NCBI RefSeq assembly: GCF_014191495.1
Contig: NZ_JACHWR010000003.1
Span: 496,501 to 560,500 of the forward strand
DNA length: 64,000 nt
Reading direction: 5' to 3'
From: Nocardioides soli
Lineage (GTDB): Bacteria; Actinomycetota; Actinomycetes; Propionibacteriales; Nocardioidaceae
The notes under the pieces were generated by a model. That model searched no databases, was not told where the DNA came from, and saw only the letters and a program-made list of their open reading frames with translations. A program made the position numbers and the translations under genes. Each line of letters begins with the position of its first letter. Within the stretch, counting starts at the first letter, position 1. Shown here in pieces: positions 33,751-43,517 of the stretch.

Positions 33751-35111
33751 CCGAGCTCGAGCCTGCCGCCGCCGAGGGGCAGCCCGAGAACAGCGGCCCC
33801 GTCCCCGTCCTCGCCGTCGTGGGGCGCCCCAACGTCGGCAAGTCGACGCTGGTGAACCGGATCATCGGCCGCCGCGAGGCCGTCGTCGAGGACGTCCCGG
33901 GCGTGACCCGCGACCGCGTCTCGTACGACGCCGACTGGGCCGGCCGCGCGTTCACGGTCGTCGACACCGGCGGCTGGGACCCCGACGCCCGCGGCCTCGC
34001 CGAGCGGATCGCCGCCCAGGCCGAGGTCGCCGTCAGCCTGGCCGACGCCGTGCTCTTCGTCGTCGACGCGACCGTCGGGATCACCGACTCCGACGAGGCG
34101 GTCGTGCGGATCCTCCGCAAGTCCGGCAAGCCGGTCGTGCTGGCCGCCAACAAGGTCGACGACCAGCGGACCGAGGCCGAGGCGTACGGCCTGTGGAACC
34201 TCGGGCTCGGTGAGCCCTACCCCGTCTCCGCGCTGCACGGCCGCGGCTCGGGCGACCTGCTCGACGCCGTACTCGCGGCCCTGCCGGAGCCGCCGCCGGA
34301 GCGCGAGCCCGAGGTCGGCGGCCCGCGGCGGGTGGCGATCGTGGGCAAGCCGAACGTCGGCAAGTCGTCGCTGCTCAACAGGCTCGCGGGGGAGGAGCGC
34401 GTCGTCGTCGACAACGTCGCCGGCACCACCGTCGACCCCGTCGACGAGCTGATCGAGCTCGGTGGCCGCACCTGGCGCTTCATCGACACCGCCGGCCTGC
34501 GCAAGCGGGTCAAGGAGGCCTCCGGCCACGAGTACTACGCGTCGCTGCGCACCTCGACCGCGATCGACCGCGCGGAGGTGGCGGTGCTGGTGCTGGACGC
34601 CGACCAGTCGATCTCCGAGCAGGACGTGCGCATCCTGCAGACCGTCCGCGAGGCCGGCCGGGCGCTGGTGATCGCCTTCAACAAGTGGGACCTCGTCGAC
34701 GAGGAGCGCCGCTACTACCTGGAGCGGGAGATCGAGCGCGAGCTGGTGCAGGTGCAGTGGGCGCCGCGGATCAACGTCACCGCGCGCACCGGCTGGCACG
34801 TCGACCGGCTGGTCCCGGCGCTCGACAAGGCGCTGGAGGGCTGGGAGACCCGGATCTCCACCGGCGCGCTGAACGGCTTCCTGGGCCGGCTGGTCGCCGA
34901 GCATCCGCACCCGGTGCGCGGCGGCAAGCAGCCGAAGATCCTCTTCGGCACCCAGGCGACGACCGCGCCGCCGACGTTCATCCTCTTCACGAGCGGCAAG
35001 CTCGACGCGGCGTACGAGCGGTTCATCGAGCGTCGGCTGCGCGAGGAGTTCGGCTTCGTCGGCACCCCGATCGTGCTCCAGCAGCGGCCGCGCGAGAAGC
35101 GCAAGCGGTAG
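33747..35111 (+). CDS. der: Ribosome-assembly GTPase Der
   Basis: A 454-residue double GTPase required for 50S subunit assembly. G-domain 1 has GRPNVGKSTLVNRI and DTGGW; G-domain 2 has GKPNVGKSSLLNRLAG and DTAGLR; the C-terminal KH-like domain ends QQRPREKRKR. ATG overlaps the plsC stop. A hairpin-less 58-bp gap follows to the next gene. Confidence 0.97.
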   Translation: MTELEPAAAEGQPENSGPVPVLAVVGRPNVGKSTLVNRIIGRREAVVEDVPGVTRDRVSYDADWAGRAFTVVDTGGWDPDARGLAERIAAQAEVAVSLADAVLFVVDATVGITDSDEAVVRILRKSGKPVVLAANKVDDQRTEAEAYGLWNLGLGEPYPVSALHGRGSGDLLDAVLAALPEPPPEREPEVGGPRRVAIVGKPNVGKSSLLNRLAGEERVVVDNVAGTTVDPVDELIELGGRTWRFIDTAGLRKRVKEASGHEYYASLRTSTAIDRAEVAVLVLDADQSISEQDVRILQTVREAGRALVIAFNKWDLVDEERRYYLEREIERELVQVQWAPRINVTARTGWHVDRLVPALDKALEGWETRISTGALNGFLGRLVAEHPHPVRGGKQPKILFGTQATTAPPTFILFTSGKLDAAYERFIERRLREEFGFVGTPIVLQQRPREKRKR

Positions 35112-35157
35112 CCCAGATCCACCCGGATTGAGGACAGCAACCGGCCTGATCGGTTCC

Positions 35158-35163
35158 TAGAGT
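35158..35163 (+). promoter_or_regulatory. -10 hexamer TAGAGT for the DinB-fold gene
   Basis: TAGAGT lies exactly 6 nt before the ATG at 35170, consistent with leaderless transcription. Confidence 0.45.
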
Positions 35164-35169
35164 CGAGGC

Positions 35170-35694
35170 ATGACCACCGAACGCGCCGACCTCCTCGACC
35201 TGCTCCGAAAGCACCGCGAGCTCTTCCGGTTCACCGTCCAGGGCCTCACCGACGAGCAGGCCGCCAGCCGGCCGACCGTCAGCGAGCTCTGCCTCGGCGG
35301 CCTGATCAAGCACGTCACCGCGACCGAGAAGACCTGGGCCGACTTCGTGGCGCACGGCCCCGCCGCGCAGCCCGACGTGGACTGGGCGAACATCGACTGG
35401 TCGAACCCGCCGGCGTTCATCATCGAGCACCAGAACGGCTTCCGGATGCTCGACGGCGAGACCCTGGAGGGCCTGCTGGCGGCGTACGACGTGGTGGCCG
35501 GCGAGACCGACCGGCTGGTCGAGACCGTGGACCTCGACCGGCGCTACCCGCTGCCCGAGGCGCCGTGGTTCGAGCCGGGCGCGAGCTGGTCGGCCCGGCG
35601 CGCGTTCGCCCACATCGCGGTCGAGACCGCCCAGCACGCCGGCCACGCCGACATCCTCCGCGAGACCATCGATGGGCAGAAGTCGATGGGCTGA
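35170..35694 (+). CDS. DinB superfamily protein (possible thiol transferase)
   Basis: A 174-residue four-helix DinB-fold protein. Metal-ligand histidines are plausible in LGGLIKHVTATEKTW and AFAHIAVETAQHAGHADILRE (HxxxH pattern), the usual DinB arrangement. Actinobacterial members include mycothiol- or bacillithiol-like transferases; the exact cofactor is not shown by sequence alone. Single-gene unit ahead of the tRNA. Confidence 0.88.
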   Translation: MTTERADLLDLLRKHRELFRFTVQGLTDEQAASRPTVSELCLGGLIKHVTATEKTWADFVAHGPAAQPDVDWANIDWSNPPAFIIEHQNGFRMLDGETLEGLLAAYDVVAGETDRLVETVDLDRRYPLPEAPWFEPGASWSARRAFAHIAVETAQHAGHADILRETIDGQKSMG

Positions 35695-35822
35695 CCGGCC
35701 CCGCCGGGGTCGTGCTGCCCGGAGCGCGCCGGGCGCCTCTCCGTAGCGCGACCCGATTCCGGGGAACCGGCCGGGCTGCGGTAGTGTTCACGCGGCTCGC
35801 TGCTCACAAGGTGGCGACCGTT

Positions 35823-35896
<74 letters not shown>

Positions 35897-35900
35897 CCGA

Positions 35901-35947
35901 AGAAACCGGCTCTGACCAGCGGAGACGCTGAGCCAGGGCCGGTTTCT
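35901..35947 (+). terminator. Hairpin terminator after tRNA-Pro
   Basis: Arms agaaaccggc (35901-35910) and gccggtttct (35938-35947) are exact reverse complements right after the tRNA, with a short pyrimidine-rich tail. Likely the tRNA transcription stop. Confidence 0.7.
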
Positions 35948-36227
35948 GTCTTGCGGCGAGCCAGGCAGCGGTCGCTGCCTCACATCTGTATCCCTGCCTC
36001 GCGTACTGAGCCCCTGACCCGCGTGAACCTGGTCCGCCATGACGCCCCCCGACGTCGGCGCAGATGGCCCACCCGACGGTGCGCCGGGAACCCACCGAAC
36101 CAACAGACACGGACGGGCCACTTGGCGGAATGAGGCAGGGGAGGGGGCCGGCCGCCCTCACCGGCACGCAGGGATCCAAGTGACGGTTGGAGCGGACTCA
36201 TGCCTAGGCCTGTCTCGGCAGGCTCGG
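35948..36227. other. Gene-free gap between tRNA-Pro and the MMPL gene
   Basis: About 280 bp. No open frame with protein-like character, no repeat of the tRNA 3' end and no integrase are seen. Confidence 0.6.
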
Positions 36228-38381
36228 CTACGCGCCGGCACGCGGCCTCAGGTTCTCCAAGGCGTGGAACTCCTCGTCGGCGACGTGCTCGCCCGGGGCG
36301 GCGTCCCCCGCCAGGGCGGGTTGCAGATCCCGCGGCCGGCCGGGGAGCAGTTGGCCGAGCCAGGCGGGCAGCCACCAGTTCGCGCGGCCGAGCAGTGTCA
36401 TCGTGGCTGGCACCAGCACCAGGCGGACGACGGTGGCATCGACGGCGATCGCGGTGGCGAGGCCGAGGCCCATCATCTTGATCAGCGGGTCCGGCGCGAG
36501 CACGAAGCCGCCGAAGACGGCGACCATGATCAGCGCGGCGCAGCTGATGACTCGGGCGGTGCCGGCCAGGCCGCGGGCGACCGCGGCGTCGTTGTCGCCC
36601 GTCGCGTCGTACTCCTCGCGGATCCTCGAGAGCAGGAAGACCTCGTAGTCCATCGAGAGGCCGAAGAGGATCGCGAACATGAAGAGCGGGATGAACGACA
36701 GGATCGGTACCGTCGACTCCAGCCCGATCAGCGACCCGCCCCAGCCCCACTGGAAGACCATCACCAGGACGCCGTACGCCGCACCGACGCTGAGCAGGTT
36801 CAGCACCGCCGCCTTGAGCGGGACGAGCACCGACCGGAACATCACGAGCAGCAGCAGGACGGATAGCAGCACGACCACGGTGATGAACGCGGGCAGCCGC
36901 TCCTGGATGCGGTGCCCGAGGTCGGCCATCACCGCGACCTGGCCGCCGACGTGCGCGGACGCGCCGGTGCCCCCGACGACCGACGGCAGCACCTCGGAGC
37001 GGAGCCGGTCGATGGTGGCACGGGTCTCGGCCGACTGTGGCGAGGTCGTCGGCTGGGCGACCAGGACCGCGACGCCGTCTGCGATCTCGGGCGGCGCGAC
37101 CGCGGCGATCCCCGGGTCGGCGGCGACGGCGGTGCTCAGCGGGCCGACCAGGCCCGCGTCGCCGGCGAGGTCGACGGCGACGACGATCGGCCCGTTGGCG
37201 CCGGGGCCGAAGCTGTCGGCGACCAAGTCGTAGGCACGGCGCTCGGTCGTCGACTGCGGCATCGTGCCCTGGTCCGGGAAGCCGAGGGTCAGGGCGGTGA
37301 CCGGGGCGGCCAGCGCGAGCAGCATCGCTGTCGAGCCCAGCGCGTACGCCGTGGCGTGGCGGCCGACGTGCCTGCCCCAGCGGTGCCAGCGGGCGGTCGT
37401 CCGGGCGGCGCGCAGCGCGCGGCGGCCGTTGACCCGGTGGCCGGCCAGGCCGAGCAACGCGGGCAGCAGGGTGAGAGCCGAGAGGACCATCACCAGCACC
37501 ACGATCGCGATGCCGATGCCGCCGGCGGTGATGAAGGGGATCCGGGCGACAGCCAGGCCGAGGATCGCGACCACGACGGTGCCGCCGGCGAAGACGACCG
37601 AGCGGCCGGCGGTGGCCAGCGACCCACCGACCGCGTCCTCGACGCTCCGGCCGTCCGCGAGCAGCTCGCGGTAGCGGGTGAGCACGAAGAGCGAGTAGTC
37701 GATGCCGACGCCGAGGCCGACCATCGACCCGATGACGACCGACCAGGCGGGCACGTCCACGGCGTGCGCGACGAGCGATAGCGAGCCGGCGCCCACGGCG
37801 AGCCCGAGCAGCGCAGTGCCGATCGGCAGCCCGACCGCCACCAGCGAGCCGAACGCCACGAACAGCACGATGATCGCGATCAGGAGGCCGAGCCCCTCGC
37901 CGAGGCCGCCTCCGGAGTCGTCGAAGGCGAAGTAGAGGTCGCCGCCGCTCTCGATCCGCAGGTCCGTGGCAGCCCGGAGGTCGTCGAGGGCGGAGTCCAG
38001 CCTGCTCAGGTCGGGCGGCCCGAGCGCGGACCGCTCCGGGTATTGCACGCGCACCAGCGCCACGTCGCCGCTGGCCGCGACGGTGGTGCCGAGCACGTTC
38101 GGCAGTCCGGTGACCGCCTGCCGGACCCGTTCGACCCCGGCGGGATCGGCGGGGGTGACGACGACGTCGGCGCCCAGCCCCTGCTCGCCGGCGCCGGCGC
38201 GCTCGAGCAGTACGGTGGCGTCGCTGGAGTCCAGGCCCGGTGCGTCGAACGGGTCCTCCAGGGTGCGACCCCAGGCGGCGGACATGGCGGTGACGAGGAC
38301 GGCGGCCAGCACCCAGGCGCCGATGACGATCCAGGGACGGCGGGCGGCGAGGCGGCCCAGCCGGGCGAGTGTCTGCGACAT
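36228..38381 (-). CDS. MMPL/RND family transporter
   Basis: A 717-residue inner-membrane protein of the MMPL branch of the RND superfamily. After the first membrane helix (RRPWIVIGAWVLAAVLVTAM) come a large extracytoplasmic loop, a five- to six-helix bundle with GLGVGIDYSLFVLTRYRE (family motif with the proton-relay Asp), a second loop and a second bundle with GLSMDYEVFLLSRIRE. Such proteins export lipids or drugs. The ATG at 38381 has GGTGGAGGC just upstream and is preferred over two upstream starts. The gene is divergent from the two-component pair at 38513, which may control it. Confidence 0.93.
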   Translation of the reverse strand: MSQTLARLGRLAARRPWIVIGAWVLAAVLVTAMSAAWGRTLEDPFDAPGLDSSDATVLLERAGAGEQGLGADVVVTPADPAGVERVRQAVTGLPNVLGTTVAASGDVALVRVQYPERSALGPPDLSRLDSALDDLRAATDLRIESGGDLYFAFDDSGGGLGEGLGLLIAIIVLFVAFGSLVAVGLPIGTALLGLAVGAGSLSLVAHAVDVPAWSVVIGSMVGLGVGIDYSLFVLTRYRELLADGRSVEDAVGGSLATAGRSVVFAGGTVVVAILGLAVARIPFITAGGIGIAIVVLVMVLSALTLLPALLGLAGHRVNGRRALRAARTTARWHRWGRHVGRHATAYALGSTAMLLALAAPVTALTLGFPDQGTMPQSTTERRAYDLVADSFGPGANGPIVVAVDLAGDAGLVGPLSTAVAADPGIAAVAPPEIADGVAVLVAQPTTSPQSAETRATIDRLRSEVLPSVVGGTGASAHVGGQVAVMADLGHRIQERLPAFITVVVLLSVLLLLVMFRSVLVPLKAAVLNLLSVGAAYGVLVMVFQWGWGGSLIGLESTVPILSFIPLFMFAILFGLSMDYEVFLLSRIREEYDATGDNDAAVARGLAGTARVISCAALIMVAVFGGFVLAPDPLIKMMGLGLATAIAVDATVVRLVLVPATMTLLGRANWWLPAWLGQLLPGRPRDLQPALAGDAAPGEHVADEEFHALENLRPRAGA

Positions 38382-38500
38382 GCCTCCACCGTCGATGCGT
38401 GCGCCGGTCGGCCACATCGGGCATCCGGCCGCGGCGGGGTCGGCCCAATTGCCGAGCGCGCCTCAGCCTTTCGGCGGGTCTGCTCGGGGCGCGGAGTCCC

Positions 38501-38506
38501 TAGGCT
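38501..38506 (+). promoter_or_regulatory. -10 hexamer TAGGCT for the sensor kinase
   Basis: TAGGCT lies exactly 6 nt before the GTG at 38513 in the 131-bp divergent intergenic region. Confidence 0.45.
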
Positions 38507-38512
38507 GAAGCG

Positions 38513-39658
38513 GTGACCAACCACGTGCGCTCCTTCTGGGAGGAGCCCCGCGCGACGCCACCTCCGCCGGCCCGGGTCTGGCGCGACTGGGCGCTGCTCG
38601 CAGTGGTGGTCGTGGGCGCGCTGCTCGAGGGGCTGTTGCGCGAAGACATGGACCACCGGGTGCTCGGTCCGGTGATCGTGCTCGCGGTCGCACCGACGCT
38701 GCTCTGGCGGCGTACTCACCCGCTGGCCGCGGTCGCGTTCGCCTTCGGGGTGTCCGCCGCGATGGACGCTGTGCTGCTCGCGGCCGACTCACCTCCGACG
38801 GACATGTACACGCAGGTCTACTTCCTGGTGCTGCCCTACGCGCTGGTCCGCTGGGCGTCCGGACGCGAGGTCGTGGTCGGCGAGGTGTTCATCGCGATCG
38901 CGGCCGCGCTCGGGTTCGTGATCAGCTGGACCGGGTTGGGCGATCTCTTCGGCGGTACGGCGGTCCTGGTCACCGCGATGGTGCTGGCCCGCCTGGTGCG
39001 CACGCAGCACGGCGCACGCGAGCGGAAGCTGGAGCAGGCCAAGGCGGAGGAGCGGGTCCAGATCGCCCGCGAGCTGCACGACACCGTCGCCCACCACGTG
39101 TCCGCGATCGCGATCCGGGCGCAGGCCGGGCGGGCGCTCGCGGCGAGCAACCCGGCCGCCCCCGTGGAGGCGCTCGAGGTGATCGAGGTCGAGGCGTCGC
39201 GCACCCTCGGCGAGCTCCGCGCCATGGTGCGGATGCTGCGCAACCAGGAGCCCGCCGACTACGCGCCGCGGGCCGGCGTCGCCGACCTGGACCGGCTCGT
39301 CGTCCGGACACCGGCCGGGCCGCAGGTCGATGTCTCCGTGTCGGGCGACGTCGACCGGCTGGCGCCGGCGGTCGACGCGGCCGTCTTCCGGATCGCCCGC
39401 GAGGCCGTCACCAACGCACTGCGACACGCCCGCAACGCGACCCGGGTCGCCGTGCGCGTCGAGGCGAACGGCGCGACCGTGCACCTCCAGGTCCGCGACG
39501 ACGGCGACCCCGTGAGCGCCGCGGCGTACGACCCGGGCTTCGGGGTCACCGGCATGGTCGAGCGGGCGACGCTGCTCGGCGGCACCTGCCTCGCCGGACC
39601 GGCTCCCGACCGCGGCTGGTCGGTGGACGCGACGCTGCCGCGTGAGGTGGCCCGGTGA
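38513..39658 (+). CDS. NarL-type sensor histidine kinase
   Basis: A 381-residue membrane histidine kinase. Four to five hydrophobic segments fill residues 20-165 with little extracytoplasmic sequence, then the HisKA_3 box ARELHDTVAHHVSAI (phosphoacceptor H189) and the HATPase domain with REAVTNALRHAR (N-box) and the DDGDP / GFGVTGM glycine-rich motif. Its stop overlaps the response-regulator GTG, so the two are a cognate pair. The signal is unknown; it is probably sensed in the membrane, given the small loops. Confidence 0.94.
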   Translation: MTNHVRSFWEEPRATPPPPARVWRDWALLAVVVVGALLEGLLREDMDHRVLGPVIVLAVAPTLLWRRTHPLAAVAFAFGVSAAMDAVLLAADSPPTDMYTQVYFLVLPYALVRWASGREVVVGEVFIAIAAALGFVISWTGLGDLFGGTAVLVTAMVLARLVRTQHGARERKLEQAKAEERVQIARELHDTVAHHVSAIAIRAQAGRALAASNPAAPVEALEVIEVEASRTLGELRAMVRMLRNQEPADYAPRAGVADLDRLVVRTPAGPQVDVSVSGDVDRLAPAVDAAVFRIAREAVTNALRHARNATRVAVRVEANGATVHLQVRDDGDPVSAAAYDPGFGVTGMVERATLLGGTCLAGPAPDRGWSVDATLPREVAR

Positions 39659-40311
39659 CGATCCGGGTCCTGGTCGCCGACGACCAGGACCTGGTGCGCA
39701 CCGGCCTGCGGCTGATCCTCGGCACCCTCGACGGGATCGAGGTCGTGGCCGAGGCAGCGGACGGCGAGGAGGCGGTGCGGCTCGGCCGCGAGCTGCGGCC
39801 CGACGTCGTGCTCATGGACATCCGGATGCCGCTGCTCGACGGCGTCGAGGCGACGCGACGGTTGGCCGGTCCGGGCGTCGCGGACCCGGTCGCGGTCGTG
39901 GTGATCACGACGTTCGACCTGGACGAGTACGTCCACGGCGCGCTGCGCGCCGGTGCGCTCGGCTTCCTGCTGAAAGATGCCGGACCCGAGCTGCTGGGGG
40001 AGGCCGTGCGTGCCGCCGCCCGCGGCGACTCGCTGATCTCGCCGAGCATCACCCGGCGGCTGCTCTCGACGTTCGCCGGCACCGACCGCCGCGCGCGGCC
40101 CGCCCAGCCGGTCGACCCGCTGACCGAGCGCGAGGAGGAGGTGCTGCTCACCGTCGCCCGCGGCCGCACGAACGCCGAGATCGCCCGCGAGCTGCACATC
40201 AGCCTGAGCACCGTGAAGACGCACCTCGCAAGCCTGATGGCCAAGCTCGGCGTCCGGAACCGGGTCGAGGTCGCGATGTGGGCCTACGAGACCGGCCGCG
40301 TCGACGACTGA
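39655..40311 (+). CDS. NarL/FixJ-family response regulator
   Basis: A 218-residue response regulator: receiver domain with phosphoacceptor D55 in DVVLMDIRMPLLDG, then a LuxR-type HTH (LTEREEEVLLTVARGRTNAEIARELHIS in two parts and VKTHLASLMAKLGVRNRVEV). It overlaps the kinase gene by 4 nt. The divergent MMPL gene is a likely target by proximity. Confidence 0.95.
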   Translation: MTIRVLVADDQDLVRTGLRLILGTLDGIEVVAEAADGEEAVRLGRELRPDVVLMDIRMPLLDGVEATRRLAGPGVADPVAVVVITTFDLDEYVHGALRAGALGFLLKDAGPELLGEAVRAAARGDSLISPSITRRLLSTFAGTDRRARPAQPVDPLTEREEEVLLTVARGRTNAEIARELHISLSTVKTHLASLMAKLGVRNRVEVAMWAYETGRVDD

Positions 40312-40742
40312 CGCGCGTCGTACCCGACGTAGATGTCGCGGTTCGGCGAATCGGCACAGATGCGTCAGGTGCGACTCACACGATGGTTGCGGCGAGCGCG
40401 CTGAGACCTCGCCGCCGCGGCCCGCGTCGATCGCCTCGCCGGCGACGTAGCGGTTGGTCTCCAGCTGAGGTACGTCGGCGCCGACTCGGCCGGCCAGGGC
40501 TCCGAGCACGGACGGCCACGTCCAGCCATCCGCGGTCACCGAGGCATGATGCCGTTCAGACGGCGGCGATCGCGATGATGCCGACGACAGCCAGCGCGGG
40601 CGTTCATCGGCAGGTCCGGGTGAATCGTCGCGTCCGCCAAGAGGCGAAAGACGCGCTCACGAAGCCGCGTGGGATCAAGGCCACGGCGCCGGGAATCTGG
40701 TCTCGGGTCCCTGGCTCGCGGGTTGCCGCGTGCACGAGGTGC
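40312..40742. other. Intergenic stretch, no supported gene
   Basis: About 430 bp. A minus-strand frame shows short protein-like segments (for example GWTWPSVLGALAGRVGADVP near 40500) but no start, domain or family can be supported; it may be a gene remnant. Confidence 0.5.
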
Positions 40743-40997
40743 CTAGGTCACCGGTGATCTCGCGTGTGGCGACGGCGCCTGCGGTCCGTTCTTGATGCCG
40801 TGGACCAGTTCCGTGACGAGCACGAGCACGAGCACCGCGAACGGTGCGAGGAAGATCAGCACTACCACCCAAAGGTTGCTGTGCCGAGGCTCAAGGTCGA
40901 GGGGACCTGTCGCAATGGCCACTGCGACACCAAGCCAGCCCAGAGCCAGAACGATTCCACCCGCCTTCGACAGTCGGCCGCGGGCTCGGTTCCACAT
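40743..40997 (-). CDS. Small two-helix membrane protein
   Basis: An 84-residue protein with two hydrophobic helices (GGIVLALGWLGVAVAIATG and NLWVVVLIFLAPFAVLVLVL) and a short basic N-terminus. TACGAT lies 7 nt upstream on the minus strand (41005-41010), close to the leaderless spacing seen elsewhere. No family is recognised; phospholipase_D-nuclease-N-like small membrane proteins look similar but the match is weak. Confidence 0.65.
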   Translation of the reverse strand: MWNRARGRLSKAGGIVLALGWLGVAVAIATGPLDLEPRHSNLWVVVLIFLAPFAVLVLVLVTELVHGIKNGPQAPSPHARSPVT

Positions 40998-41004
40998 GCG
41001 GGCG

Positions 41005-41010
41005 ATCGTA
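41005..41010 (-). promoter_or_regulatory. -10 hexamer TACGAT for the small membrane protein
   Basis: On the minus strand TACGAT is followed by 7 nt and the ATG at 40997. Confidence 0.35.
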
Positions 41011-41129
41011 CGTTCAGAGGTGAGAGCTCATAGGGCAGATCCGCGGACTTCGCGCGACGCCGGCTCGCGGCGGAAAGACTCTGCCCAGAGCGCACGGATC
41101 GCGGGATGAGCGGTCGGAGCCGGGACTCG

Positions 41130-41663
41130 TCAGACCGCCTTCAAGTACCGGTTCGTGACGCGGGACTGGATCACGCGAGTCACCGGACCGCCGAGCCGCG
41201 CGAGTAGCGTGGCCGGACGGGAGAAGGCCGTGATGGTGAAGGCCACTGCGCCGTTGTCGCGAAGTTCTACGACGAACGCTTCCTCGCCCCGTTCGGGATG
41301 CCCGGGAAGAGTGCCGTAGGCGAAACCCTTCCGGTGGGATTCGTCGATGACGTAGACCACCCTCACCGGGGCGTCCAACCCGAAACGGCTCGCCCCCACT
41401 CGGACGATGGCGACTGAGCCCTCGACGACCGGCGCGTCGGACGGCCGCACAGTCAGTCCGGCGCGACGATGCATGTTCCAACTGAGAAGAGTTTGGGCGG
41501 CATCCTCGAAACGCTCTGCCCCGAAGCCAGCTACGCGGCTGCGCCGGACGACGCCGTATCCGCCTGGCAGTTCGACAGCGCGGGTCAATCCGACCTCGGA
41601 GTAGGTGAATGGAGCCCCGCGGAGCTTCGCAGCCTCTGAGTCGAGGAGGGCTCGTCCCGTCAT
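41130..41663 (-). CDS. DUF1990 family protein
   Basis: A 177-residue protein matching DUF1990, a family of START/SRPBCC-like small proteins of unknown function. Family segments visible are FTYSEVGLTRAVELPGGYGV, AAQTLLSWNMHRRAGL and YGTLPGHPERGEEAFVVE. It is a single gene; the IS21 element lies about 120 bp beyond its 5' end. Confidence 0.85.
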   Translation of the reverse strand: MTGRALLDSEAAKLRGAPFTYSEVGLTRAVELPGGYGVVRRSRVAGFGAERFEDAAQTLLSWNMHRRAGLTVRPSDAPVVEGSVAIVRVGASRFGLDAPVRVVYVIDESHRKGFAYGTLPGHPERGEEAFVVELRDNGAVAFTITAFSRPATLLARLGGPVTRVIQSRVTNRYLKAV

Positions 41664-41775
41664 GGCGAGATGCTCTCACGCAACAGTGACGCGACCTGTC
41701 GGCAGATCCGGGTTTCCAAACGCTGCTGCTAGACGCGCTTCAGACGCCCGTCAACCACCATGCACCGTGAGTCCG

Positions 41776-41781
41776 TGCCAT
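41776..41781 (+). repeat. Left copy of 6-bp IS target duplication (TGCCAT)
   Basis: TGCCAT directly precedes the IS left end and recurs at 44435-44440 directly after the right end, as expected for a target-site duplication. Confidence 0.85.
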
Positions 41782-41874
41782 TGTCGGCGGCCATGAAATT
41801 CTGCCCGGAGACGGCCACGAAACTGCCCGCTGGCGGACATGAAACCTGCCCGGTGGCGGTCATGGGATCTGCCC
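41782..41874 (+). repeat. IS21 left terminal repeat block
   Basis: Four imperfect units, each ending in CTGCCC, in 93 bp; the innermost (ggcggtcatgggatctgccc) matches the innermost right-end unit almost exactly. Confidence 0.85.
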
Positions 41875-41972
41875 GACACGACGTCGTCTGCCTCACCGGC
41901 TCCGACGGTTGAGGCCCCTCCTCAGGTGCGATCGGCGGTGCTGAAGCGCCCGTCGCCCTGAGGAGGGACAAC

Positions 41973-43517
41973 TTGAAGTCTGCCGAGGAGATCATGGAAA
42001 TCCTGGATGCCTACGACCTGACAGGGTCGTTGCGTGATGCCGGCGAGCTGGCCGGATGCTCGCACCACACGGTCAAGCACTACGTGGACCGCCGTGCTGC
42101 CGGGGGTGAGCTGGACAAGGCCGTGACTCGGCCGCAGTTGATCGATGAGTACCTGCCCAAGGTCGAGGAGTGGGTCGAGCGGTCCAAGGGCAAGGTCCGT
42201 GCCGACAGAGCGCACGAGAAGCTGCTCGCGATGGGCTACAAGGGTTCGGAGCGCACCACCCGTCGTGCGGTCGCATCGGTGAAGAAGTCATACCGGTCAG
42301 GACATGTGCGGGTCCACCGGCCCTGGGTCACCGAGCCGGGGATGTGGCTGCAGTACGACTACGGCGACGGACCTGTCGTCGACGGCGTCAAGACGGTTCT
42401 GTTCGTGGCGTGGCTGGCGTGGTCGCGGTTCCGGGTCGTGATCGCGCTGCGCGATAAGACCATGCCGTCCGTGTTCGCCGCGCTGGACCAGACCTTCCGC
42501 CGGTTGGGTGGGGTGCCGACCTACGTGCTGACCGACAACGAGAAGACCGTCACGACCGAGCACATCGCCGGGATCCCGGTCCGCAACGGACAGCTCGTCA
42601 CCTTCGCCGAGCACTACTCGGTCGTGGTCCACACCTGTGTGCCGGCGGATCCGGCGTCCAAGGGCGGCACCGAGTCGTCGGTGAAGATCAGCAAGGCCGA
42701 CCTGGTGCCCAAGGACACCAACCTGCGTGAGGAGTACGCGTCGTTTAGCGAGCTCGAGGAGGCGTGTGAGGCGTTCTGTCAGAAGGTCAACACCCGGGCT
42801 CACCGGACCACGAAGCGGCCACCGGTCGAGATGTTGGCCGAAGAGCGGACACGGCTACACCCGGTCCCGACACAGCCGCACACAGTCGCGTTCGGCACCA
42901 CCCGGGTAGTGCCGGGCAACACGCCGATGGTGATGTTCGAGTCCGGCCAGTACTCGGTGCCACACACCCTGCTCGGCGCCACGGTGTGGGTTCGTGCCCA
43001 AGGACTCGGCGACGGCGAGGAGGTCGTCATCGTTCACGTCGGCGAGGACGGACCCGCCGAGGTCGCCCGCCACGCGCGCGCGACGCCGGGCACGCCGAGG
43101 ATCAACGACGAGCACTTCCCACCGCAGCCGGAAGGTCCGTTGAACCGGCAGCCGCGAGCGAAGAACCCAGCGGAAGCCGAGTTCCTCGACCTGGGCGAGG
43201 GCGCCCGCCTGTGGCTGGTCGAGGCCGCTGCGGCGGGCACGCCGCGGATGAGGGTCAAGATGGCCGAAGCCCTCAGCCTGGCCAAGCTGTTCGACCCCGT
43301 CGAGGTCGACTGGGCACTCGGCCACGCCGCCGTCCACGGCCGGTTCGCCGAGGCCGATCTGTCCTCGATCCTCGACCACCACGCCCGGCAACCCGCTGTT
43401 GGCGAGCACCGTGCCGGCGAAGAACGGTCGCTGACCCAGGGCACCGCCGGATGGGCACGTCTCGGCCAGCACGACAGCCAGCACGACAGCCGCGAGGGGA
43501 ACGAGGTGACCCGATGA
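41973..43517 (+). CDS. istA: IS21 transposase IstA
   Basis: A 514-residue transposase. An N-terminal HTH (LTGSLRDAGELAGCSHHTVKHY) binds the terminal repeats; the retroviral-integrase-type DDE core has D129 (LQYDYGDG), D188 (LTDNEKT) and E234 (KGGTESS). The TTG start at 41973 has GAGGAGGG about 6 nt upstream. A C-terminal beta-domain and a charged tail complete the protein. The istB ATG overlaps its end, giving coupled translation. Confidence 0.95.
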   Translation: MKSAEEIMEILDAYDLTGSLRDAGELAGCSHHTVKHYVDRRAAGGELDKAVTRPQLIDEYLPKVEEWVERSKGKVRADRAHEKLLAMGYKGSERTTRRAVASVKKSYRSGHVRVHRPWVTEPGMWLQYDYGDGPVVDGVKTVLFVAWLAWSRFRVVIALRDKTMPSVFAALDQTFRRLGGVPTYVLTDNEKTVTTEHIAGIPVRNGQLVTFAEHYSVVVHTCVPADPASKGGTESSVKISKADLVPKDTNLREEYASFSELEEACEAFCQKVNTRAHRTTKRPPVEMLAEERTRLHPVPTQPHTVAFGTTRVVPGNTPMVMFESGQYSVPHTLLGATVWVRAQGLGDGEEVVIVHVGEDGPAEVARHARATPGTPRINDEHFPPQPEGPLNRQPRAKNPAEAEFLDLGEGARLWLVEAAAAGTPRMRVKMAEALSLAKLFDPVEVDWALGHAAVHGRFAEADLSSILDHHARQPAVGEHRAGEERSLTQGTAGWARLGQHDSQHDSREGNEVTR

